34,583 nt of DNA from Candidatus Altimarinota bacterium (GTDB lineage Bacteria; Patescibacteriota; Gracilibacteria; BD1-5; UBA2023), in the NCBI GenBank assembly GCA_028689245.1, contig JAQTWO010000003.1:1-34583 (forward strand). Reading direction: 5' to 3'. Position 1 is the first letter of the stretch. Each line of letters starts with the position of its first letter. The notes under the pieces were generated by a model, which worked only from the letters and a program-made list of their open reading frames with translations, had not been told where the DNA came from and did not search any database. Position numbers and translations under genes: made by a program. Of the stretch, positions 1 through 5,831 are shown piece by piece.

Positions 1-259
1 CAGCGACATCGAGATCTCAGGAGGTGGGTGTGAGAATCCCGACGAGCATTTTGATGGTCGTGGACTTCCCTGCCCCATTGGGTCCGAGAAATGCAATTTT
101 CTCTCATTTCTGCACCGAGAAAGAGATACCGGAAACCGCTTCGTATTCGCGATAGGTCGGGTGAAAAAGCGAACGGATTCTATTCATGAATCCTGACTGT
201 TTCACTTCCGTGCGGAAGGTTTTGGAAAGGTTGGTGACTTGGATAATGGGAGTGGACAT
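1..259 (-). CDS. ABC transporter ATP-binding protein, N-terminal part (runs off the window)
   Basis: Reading TGA as Gly gives 86 residues starting MSTPIIQVTNLSKTF. The Walker A GPNGAGKST lies at about residues 62-70, preceded by SVQK-G-EKIAFL and followed by LTPTS-G-DLDV; both hyphenated glycines are UGA and both are glycine in the family. The long spacer before Walker A resembles the ATPase of ABC-2 type exporters (COG4586-like). It starts 12 nt after the stop of the SPFH gene, so the two are probably cotranscribed. Signature motif, Walker B and partner permease lie outside the window, so the substrate is unknown. Confidence 0.92.
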
Positions 260-271
260 GTTTTTCGTATT

Positions 272-1504
272 TTACGGAATCTTTTTAGTAATCGTATCAG
301 TCTCTATGAAATTGGCTCCAGATGGAGTATTGGGCAATCGTCCATCCCACTTGGCAATCTTTTGCGCTTCATTTTCTATACGTTTGAGTTCAAGCGTCTG
401 ATTGCTGATGGCTTGGGAATTCACGATTTCGTTGTATTTTGCGAGACCTTGTGCCTGGATGATCTGGATGTCTTTATGACTATTGGCCTCTAGGAGGGAT
501 CTTTCGGATTCTTTTTTCTGTTTTTCAAGCGTCGCTTCTGCGAGTTTGAGTTCATTTTCCGCATTGAGGAGATCTTCTTTGGATTTGATATAGGTTTCTG
601 GCAGACGAATATCGAGGATGTTAATATCCTGAAGTTCTATACCGAGGGACAACAGTCCTACATTGGCTTCTTTGATGGTGATCTCTTTGATCTCGTTGTG
701 TTTGGAAGAGATATCTTTAAATGAGTAGTTTCGGATAATTCCCTTGATATTTTCGAGGAGTTTTGGCATAACTACATCACTCGAAACATTTCTGATATTC
801 TTCGCTCCAAATTTCTTGTAAAAAGGGAGGAGACTCTCCTCTTTTAGTCGAAACCAAACACGGTAATCGAGCACTACTCAGATTTCTTCCTTGGTATTGC
901 TCGTCACTTCTGCGATCTCGAAGTCAAAAGTATTTGTAGGCGAGAGGAAGAAACTGGAAGTCAGAGGCGAATACACATGGTATCCACTCTGTAAAATGCG
1001 GTCGTTTTTGAGATCAATTCCGACATAGCCATCGGGTATCTTCTCTATCTTGATCCATCTGGATTCCCCACTCAGAACATTTCCCATAAATCATACCGCT
1101 CAGAGCACGAGAGCAACGAGGAGTGTTTTCCCTTTGTTTCTGAGAAGCAGAGAAAATAACTTGGTCACCATTCATCTGAGGAAGGCAAAAAACGTATGAA
1201 GGGTTTTCAAAAAGCTCATCCCTGTGTTTTTCATCTCTTCGATAGTCTCAAGCGGTCACTTTTTGAAGAGACTTATGAGGATGTAGAGAGCATAAAAAAG
1301 CCCGAAGACGATAATGAGGAAGAACACGACATAGAAGAGACTATCGATGATATTACCCACAACATGCACGAGACCAGAACCCGAGTTTCAGCCATAAAAT
1401 CAAGCAGGCGATACGCTCTGAGTGATGCCCATACTATCGCTATTCATAGCCCCATCCGCAACACGGGATTCAAACTTCGCATAGTTTTGCAATGCTATTG
1501 ACAT
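272..1504 (-). CDS. SPFH/prohibitin (band 7) family membrane protein
   Basis: A 410-aa protein read through seven UGA glycines. An N-terminal hydrophobic segment (about residues 48-77) and a second near 127-142 precede the SPFH domain, which begins near IPDGYVGIDLKNDRIL, matching the prohibitin pattern (pG.vGi). A charged Glu/Lys/Ala-rich coiled coil (ENELKLAEATLEKQKKESER) follows at about residues 300-350. SPFH proteins oligomerise on membranes and scaffold proteases or transporters. I chose ATG 1504 because the frame stays open through a membrane segment; ATG 1171 is an alternative giving a 299-aa protein with one membrane helix. It sits directly upstream of the ABC ATPase gene. No clear Shine-Dalgarno sequence. 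Confidence 0.85.
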
Positions 1505-1621
1505 AGAGAAAAAGTTAAAAGATAGAAAACTCGGTAAGTATATGTCTTTCTAAAAAAACTCAAGAAGAATCTGAGATTTATACTATATAAATACCTCTTT
1601 TCAAGCATCAACCCCACCAAG

Positions 1622-2167
1622 CTATCCCCGAACAACATCCGAGAAGAAAATCCCCTGTTCTCGCAAATACTCCAAAACTTTTTCGCTCATCTCATTGCAA
1701 AACTCCCCCGATTTCATCCGAGACCGGAGCTCCTGTAAACTCAACCAAGCCGCTTGTTCAACCTCTCCGTCATTAAAGGAAGTCTCTGCGAGAGTCCCAT
1801 CCCAGTGAAGGATATAATAGTAACTGAAATGTTTATTTACACTTCAGATTCATCTGTAGAGAAAAACCGGTTGCTCGGCAGTTTCTCGGATATCGATACC
1901 GATTTCTTCGAGGAGCTCTTCTCGGAGACACACTTCAATGGTCTGTCCAGATTTCATATGCCCGCCGAAAAATGACTGCCACATCCCAGGATTTCCATCC
2001 TTTTTCCAAGATCGTTGCTGGCAGAGAAATTGCCCCTGTTCATTCACGATCCATATACTGACCGTACGATGCCAGTCTTTTTTCTCACGATGCACTTCTT
2101 CGCGAGACTTCACTTCGCCGGTCGGGATATCGTTTTCGTCCATGATGTCGAGGAGTTCTAGAGACAT
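1622..2167 (-). CDS. NUDIX hydrolase, isopentenyl-diphosphate-isomerase-like subgroup, with altered Nudix box
   Basis: A 181-aa protein, two UGA glycines (YR-G-I-G-S), ending in TAG. The start MSLELLDIMDENDIPTGEV and the WHRTVSIWIVNEQG strand resemble Idi-like NUDIX enzymes (COG1443). The Nudix box reads GGHMKSGQTIEV, then EELLEEIGI. Against GX5EX7REUXEEXGU the first Glu is Gln and the Arg of RE is Glu, while the metal-binding EE pair is kept. NUDIX enzymes hydrolyse nucleoside diphosphates linked to another moiety; substrate cannot be assigned. It lies 19 nt downstream of the second NUDIX gene, so one operon is likely. Confidence 0.85.
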
Positions 2168-2186
2168 AAAAAAGAGTAATTACAAG

Positions 2187-2642
2187 TTAAATATTCTGCA
2201 CAAACTCCCCTGGCTCCTTTTCCCATCCACGCACCAGTTCCCAGATATGCTCCGGTCGCACAATCCCGTCGAGCTTCGAGTTCTCATCATAGAACCCGAC
2301 TTCGCTGTGCTCGAATCCGTGGGAACATTTCGATATATCCACATCGAGGTAATCGGCACCATTTTTGATCTCGTACCAGAAATCAAACGTGGTCGTACCA
2401 TCTGGACGGACGAACTCCTGAGTATAAATAAGACTCCCGATGACCGGCTCGACTCCGAGTTCTTCTATGAGCTCCCGCTTCATGCACTCATGTCGCGTCT
2501 CTCCGGGCTCCAGTGTCCCGCCTGGCAGACAATAGAATCCACCTCGCTCATTTCGGGAGACTCATTTACAGAGATATACTTTCCCTTCGTGAAGGATAAC
2601 CCCACGAACTTTCGTGAGGATGAAATACGATCGATTTTCCAT
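2187..2642 (-). CDS. NUDIX hydrolase
   Basis: A 151-aa protein starting MENRSYFILTKVRG, with one UGA glycine (LCK-G-VSR). The Nudix box is canonical: GGTLEPGETRHECMKRELIEELGV at about residues 50-73, with GX5E, RE and EE all present. The C-terminal part (TTFDFWYEIKNG, WELVRGWEKEP) looks like a MutT/ADP-ribose-pyrophosphatase-type fold; substrate unknown. First gene of a two-NUDIX operon, about 130 nt downstream of a promoter-like sequence at 2773-2799. Confidence 0.9.
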
Positions 2643-2772
2643 AATTTTAAGAAAAGATATAATGAGATGTACGAGGGATTGTTGTCATTATTGAAACAAG
2701 ATTCCCTATTGATGAAAATATTTTTATAATCTTTGGAAAACCCCTGAAGGAATTTTCGCCAAGAACCCTGCA

Positions 2773-2799
2773 AGTATACGAAAATTCCGATTCTTTCAA
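2773..2799 (-). promoter_or_regulatory. Promoter of the NUDIX pair
   Basis: On the minus strand TTGAAA (2799-2794), a 15-nt spacer and TATACT (2778-2773). The spacer ends in TTTTCG directly before TATACT, close to the promoter at 27900-27926, which also has a 15-nt spacer ending TCG before TATACT. The only minus-strand genes downstream are the NUDIX pair. Confidence 0.55.
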
Positions 2800-2837
2800 G
2801 TAATAATGCAACGCTCCCAAAAAAACAAACTGATTGA

Positions 2838-2882
2838 TGTTCTCGCTCATGGTACTCTCAATGGGTACCATGAGCGAGAACA
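2838..2882. repeat. 18-bp perfect inverted repeat with 9-nt centre
   Basis: Arms 2838-2855 and 2865-2882 (core CGCTCATGGTAC / GTACCATGAGCG) are perfectly complementary. It lies between the divergent promoters at 2773-2799 (minus) and 2990-3017 (plus). No convincing gene occupies 2643-2989. There is no U-run directly after either arm, so a simple terminator is unlikely; an operator or the stem of a small RNA is possible. Confidence 0.8.
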
Positions 2883-2989
2883 AGGCTCAAACAAAAGGCG
2901 AAAACCAATTTCTTTTGGATAAAAATTGCGATACGGAAAATTCTTCTCGAAACGAAACCTTACAGGAAGCGAGCAAATATCGGAATCAT

Positions 2990-3017
2990 TTGACAAATAA
3001 GCCATTGTCCATATACT
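2990..3017 (+). promoter_or_regulatory. Sigma-70-type promoter of the SMR-like gene leader
   Basis: TTGACA (2990-2995), 16-nt spacer, TATACT (3012-3017). Predicted start near 3024. It precedes a 13-codon ORF, a pair of competing hairpins and the membrane-protein gene at 3186. Confidence 0.75.
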
Positions 3018-3044
3018 CCCCGCCATCTTCAATACCTACATTTT

Positions 3045-3086
3045 ATGTCACACACACGACTCAACGTCCCAGATATCGCTTCCTAA
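3045..3086 (+). CDS. Candidate 13-aa leader peptide
   Basis: ATG to TAA encoding MSHTRLNVPDIAS, about 20 nt after the predicted transcription start. The stop codon lies 2 nt before the first strand of a hairpin that competes with the downstream terminator. No Shine-Dalgarno sequence and no codon run. Coding is inferred from position only. Confidence 0.35.
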   Translation: MSHTRLNVPDIAS

Positions 3087-3088
3087 CC

Positions 3089-3120
3089 GGGAGATATTTT
3101 TGTGTGTGTCAAAAACTCCC
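3089..3120 (+). promoter_or_regulatory. Candidate antiterminator hairpin
   Basis: GGGAG (3089-3093) plus TTTTTG (3097-3102) can pair with CAAAAA (3110-3115) plus CTCCC (3116-3120), loop TGTGTGT. This uses the same strand (3110-3120) as the left arm of the terminator at 3110-3148, so the two folds exclude each other. A ribosome on the leader stop codon would cover GGGAG and favour termination. Confidence 0.45.
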
Positions 3121-3148
3121 TCTGTCTTGTACAGTCGGGAGTTTTTTT
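3110..3148 (+). terminator. Intrinsic terminator in the leader of the SMR-like gene
   Basis: CAAAAACTCCC pairs with GGGAGTTTTT, enclosing a small CTGT/ACAG stem, followed by a T run. It stands between the promoter at 2990 and the membrane-protein gene at 3186, so the gene would be expressed by read-through. Confidence 0.8.
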
Positions 3149-3185
3149 GTGTTTTTGTCGAATCTTTATCTTTTTTCTTTTTTTT

Positions 3186-3506
3186 ATGCAGATTGTCGCT
3201 TTGTGTGTGGTATTTTTCGGTGAACTCCTCGCCATAACGTCGGAGATTTTCTTTTCCAAAGAGAAATACATGTACGCCATGATTTTCCTCATGTTCATTG
3301 CCGGATCCTTCCTGCTCGGTGGATACTGGCTCGCATACAAATACATGAGCAGTCTCTGGCCGATTTATATCGCGACCATTACTGCCATTCTCATCCTCGA
3401 ACCGATTGTCATTTACGTGATTACCGGCGAATCCCCGAATCTCGGAGCCAGAATCGGATTCGTGCTCGGTGTGGCAGGATGTTTTGCAGCACTCGGGATC
3501 AGTTAA
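3186..3506 (+). CDS. Small four-helix membrane protein, SMR/DMT-like
   Basis: A 106-aa protein starting MQIVALCVVFFGELLAITSE with four predicted membrane helices (about residues 1-17, 30-48, 55-76, 85-105). Length and the C-terminal pattern GESPNLGARIGFVLGVAG resemble small multidrug resistance transporters such as SugE/Gdx (GES.N..R....L...G). A Glu in helix 1 (GELL) is compatible with the SMR proton/substrate site but its position is only approximately aligned. ATG 3186 is the first Met after the leader terminator and a poly-T tract. No UGA codon. Function as an exporter is inferred. Confidence 0.6.
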   Translation: MQIVALCVVFFGELLAITSEIFFSKEKYMYAMIFLMFIAGSFLLGGYWLAYKYMSSLWPIYIATITAILILEPIVIYVITGESPNLGARIGFVLGVAGCFAALGIS

Positions 3507-3526
3507 ATAGGGATTTTGAGCAAGTT

Positions 3527-3551
3527 AAAAGGCGTACTCTGTACGCCTTTT
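3527..3551. terminator. Bidirectional intrinsic terminator
   Basis: AAAAGGCGTAC / GTACGCCTTTT, 11-bp perfect arms with a 3-nt loop, A run on one side and T run on the other. It separates the converging SMR-like gene and the 76-aa gene. Confidence 0.88.
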
Positions 3552-3561
3552 ATGTTTGCCC

Positions 3562-3792
3562 TTATCAGGCGTGAGATCCGGCAGTTGCACGAATTCGGAC
3601 CAGGAGTTCTTTGATCTGGGGATTCGCTTCGCGATACCAGAGCCACTCCTTTACCCTGTAACAGATACGCTTCCCAGCATCGAATGCCTCGGCAATCTGC
3701 TTCACAACTTCAGATAAACCATTGCCCACAACTTGTTCGAGGTGGGCGAAATTGAAGCAATTTGCCTCTTTTCCAGCTTTCTTGACAGCCAT
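3562..3792 (-). CDS. 76-aa protein of unknown function with a strong Shine-Dalgarno site
   Basis: Starts MAVKKAGKEANCFNFAHLEQ and ends ATAGSHA-G, the last Gly being UGA directly before TAA. ATG 3792 was chosen because AGGAGG lies 9 nt upstream, the only textbook Shine-Dalgarno site I found in the window; an in-frame GTG at 3867 would give a longer protein. No membrane segment or known motif; predicted mostly helical. Promoter at 3871-3898. Not recognised. Confidence 0.65.
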
Positions 3793-3870
3793 TCTTGCAA
3801 ACCTCCTCGTATATTTCCGTAACCATTCTCTCACCGCGAGAAAATGAAGCCGTCGAAAATAACGCACGCG

Positions 3871-3898
3871 TGTATAGATCTTTTGATTTTATTGTCAA
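3871..3898 (-). promoter_or_regulatory. Promoter of the 76-aa gene
   Basis: On the minus strand TTGACA (3898-3893), 16-nt spacer, TATACA (3876-3871), about 80 nt upstream of ATG 3792. Confidence 0.65.
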
Positions 3899-3955
3899 AA
3901 TAATCATAGACACTTCACATTTTCTTCACATTTCGTGCCATTTTTGGTATTTTGT

Positions 3956-3983
3956 TTGACAAGACTCCCCTTTTTTATACAAT
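3956..3983 (+). promoter_or_regulatory. Promoter of the Thr-run leader
   Basis: TTGACA (3956-3961), 16-nt spacer, TACAAT (3978-3983). It drives a short unit with a 17-codon ORF and a strong terminator at 4095-4125. Confidence 0.7.
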
Positions 3984-4014
3984 ACCTCCTAATATATCTC
4001 TGACCTACCAGAAC

Positions 4015-4068
4015 ATGGTTGCACAACTGGACACGCTCACCACTACGACTCTCTCCCCTATCGGGTAG
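4015..4068 (+). CDS. Candidate 17-aa leader peptide with a four-threonine run
   Basis: ATG to TAG encoding MVAQLDTLTTTTLSPIG; five of 17 residues are Thr, four consecutive (ACC ACT ACG ACT). ACCTACC (4003-4009) upstream can pair with GGTAGGT (4064-4070) around the stop codon. That strand can instead pair with CCTACTT (4101-4107), the left arm of the terminator. The order matches a 1:2, 2:3, 3:4 attenuator. No Shine-Dalgarno sequence; translation is inferred. Confidence 0.45.
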   Translation: MVAQLDTLTTTTLSPIG

Positions 4069-4094
4069 GTATTTTTGGTTGCAACCAGCAAAAC

Positions 4095-4125
4095 AAAACC
4101 CCTACTTGAAAAAGTAGGGGTTTTT
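4095..4125 (+). terminator. Intrinsic terminator of the Thr-run leader
   Basis: AAAACCCCTACTT / AAGTAGGGGTTTT, 13-bp perfect arms, GAAA loop, T run. A second hairpin with almost the same core (GCCCTACTT / AAGTAGGGC) follows at 4137-4159, so arms can be exchanged between them. Confidence 0.88.
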
Positions 4126-4293
4126 AGAAAGCGAAAGCCCTACTTTTTTGAAGTAGGGCAATCTCGGGTGCCGAATGTGGCAATTTGTAAAGACATTTAC
4201 ATTCAACTCACGTAAAAAGCAAACAATCTGTATCACTTATATCGACACAAAGTACACAAAAGTAAAACTTTTTATTCCGTTACTTTTTGACGT
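4126..4293 (+). other. Intergenic tract with second hairpin, upstream of the TfoX-like gene
   Basis: Holds the hairpin at 4137-4159 (9-bp arms, 5-nt loop) and AT-rich DNA up to ATG 4294. I see no clear promoter here, so the TfoX-like gene may depend on read-through from 3956. Confidence 0.4.
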
Positions 4294-4617
4294 ATGCCCA
4301 CCTCCACTGACACTCTCGCTTATTTTCTCGAATGTCTCGCGTTGATTCCAGACGTCCATGCAAAAGCTATGTTTGGAGAATACGGGATCTACTCTTGAGA
4401 AAAAATGTTTGCACTTGCGTGTGATAATATACTGTTTTTAAAAACTCTTCCGGAAACCGTTCATTTCTTCGCAGACACGGAAACGAAAGCGTATCCGTGA
4501 AGCAAAAATACAGCACCAGTAAATCCCGAATGGATAGAGCATCCCGAGGAGCTCACAAGAATAGTGAATCTAACACTTGTATATATGCCTCCGCCAAAAT
4601 TTAAGAAGAAAAAGTAA
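4294..4617 (+). CDS. TfoX/Sxy N-terminal-domain protein
   Basis: A 107-aa protein starting MPTSTDTLAYFLECLALIPD with two UGA glycines (IYS-G-EKMF, YP-G-SKN). AKAMFGEYGIYS-G-EKMFALACDNILFLK matches the TfoX N-terminal domain (MFGgyGlY..g..Fali.dd.lylK). In proteobacteria the full-length protein controls competence with CRP; stand-alone N domains are widespread and of unknown role. The Lys-rich tail KFKKKK is unremarkable. It lies downstream of the Thr-run leader. Confidence 0.85.
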
Positions 4618-4642
4618 TCCTCTCACCTTATCGGAAAGATTT

Positions 4643-4778
4643 GTCCGCAACCGACACTAAACTACTACCAATAAAACCCGTCATTCTGAACTCGTTTCAG
4701 AATCTTCCGCTCTTTAGAAATAGGAAGACCTCCCCCTAGAGAGCAATACTTTAAATTCAGGGTGACGAAATCACTTTT
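4643..4778. repeat. GTCATTC-type intergenic repeat, copy 1
   Basis: Begins GTCCGCAACCGACACTAAAC, shared with the copy at 5651, continues CCGTCATTCTGAAC and ends CAGGGTGACGAAATCAC. Start and end are partly inverted (GTCATTCTGA / TCAGGGTGAC). The two copies are in the same orientation and flank the AT-rich gene at 4910-5644. Confidence 0.7.
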
Positions 4779-4801
4779 TACCCATTTACCCCCACCCCCA
4801 T

Positions 4802-4900
4802 ATGAAACACTATCTCGCCCTCGGGCTCCTCTCCTCGCTCCTTCTCACGAGTTGTTCGGTGGATTGGAATGATGCGAAAGAGAAGAACTTTAATTTATAA
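4802..4900 (+). CDS. Very short lipoprotein or truncated lipoprotein gene
   Basis: A 32-aa ORF, MKHYLALGLLSSLLLTSC followed by SVDWNDAKEKNFNL, with a textbook signal peptide and lipobox LLTSC. After lipidation only about 15 residues would remain. The signal-peptide part is GC-rich like its surroundings and composition drops sharply at the end, where the AT-rich gene begins, so it may be the 5' remnant of a longer lipoprotein gene. Confidence 0.6.
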   Translation: MKHYLALGLLSSLLLTSCSVDWNDAKEKNFNL

Positions 4901-4909
4901 TAAGAAAAT

Positions 4910-5644
4910 ATGGATAAGCTAATAGAATATTTGCTTAATGAAATTAAAGCAAATTCAAACACTATAAAAAACTGGGATTATTTTGTTAAATTTTTGATGA
5001 TTGTATTTGTAACAATATCTTTCGGAATAATTTTCAAAAATCCATTTTTTAACTGGCTCGAAATTAAAAATACTACTGATATAAAGGATTTTTCGATTTC
5101 ATTATTATACATTTCCGGCTTTCTCTTTTTGTTATCATTCTTTATTTTTACAATAAAAAAGAGTGCTGATGGAGAACGGGATATTCTTATACAAAGGTTC
5201 AGAGAGATAAATTCTGAATTATTTGACAAGATTAGAGATAGGATAATTAATTTTAAAAGAATTGAAGAAAGACCAGTTCAAAATTTTATTTCATATTGGG
5301 TTAAGAAAGACCGAGTTGTTGAATTTTGGATAAAAAACACTGGATTTGAATTCAGATTCAAAAAAGAATTCATTTGACAAGATATTATAAAAAAAGATCT
5401 AAATTTTGAAGAATTACCTTACGAATACTGGAAAGAATTTTATATAACTTATCCACTAACAAACACAGATGTACAAAATAATACTGAGAAATTTAAAAAA
5501 TGAATTGATTATATAGATCATGTACTAAAACAAATCGAGAAACCTTCCAAAAAAATATTTTGGCTCACAACATTTATATTTTTACTTATGACAGCTTTAT
5601 CAATAAGCGCTCTCACTAATCTATATTTTCTTATTCAAAAATAA
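4910..5644 (+). CDS. Three-helix membrane protein of unknown function, AT-rich
   Basis: A 244-aa protein starting MDKLIEYLLNEIKANSNTIK with two UGA glycines. Membrane segments at about residues 22-45, 58-82 and 214-240; the middle is charged and probably cytosolic. The DNA is far more AT-rich than its neighbours and uses A/T-ending codons, which suggests transfer. It is flanked by direct repeats at 4643 and 5651. The two-helix N terminus plus soluble middle recalls small defence-associated membrane proteins, but I recognise no domain. Confidence 0.7.
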
Positions 5645-5650
5645 TCCCCT

Positions 5651-5795
5651 GTCCGCAACCGACACTAAACTATCACCCCTAAAAACCGTCATTCTGAACG
5701 GAGTGAAGAATCTACCGCTGTAAAGCTCAGACTTCATAAGGGATTCACAAAGGTAGATCCTTCGTTCCACTCAGGATGACAAATCACATTTTATA
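5651..5795. repeat. GTCATTC-type intergenic repeat, copy 2
   Basis: Same first bases as the copy at 4643, then CCGTCATTCTGAACGGAGTG. The second half is the reverse complement (TAGATCCTTCGTTCCACTCA then GGATGAC), so the element folds into a long imperfect hairpin. No protein-coding potential seen. Confidence 0.75.
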
Positions 5796-5831
5796 AACTT
5801 TTTACTTTTATCTTTTAGCTTTTCGCTCATT

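Noticed and set aside
2990-3186. A guanidine riboswitch before the SMR-like gene
   Set aside because: SMR exporters are often under such control, but I see no ACGR-loop hairpin pair or other known guanidine aptamer features.
2834-3223. 129-codon plus-strand ORF across the palindrome and leader region
   Set aside because: It crosses a promoter and an intrinsic terminator and has no protein-like composition.
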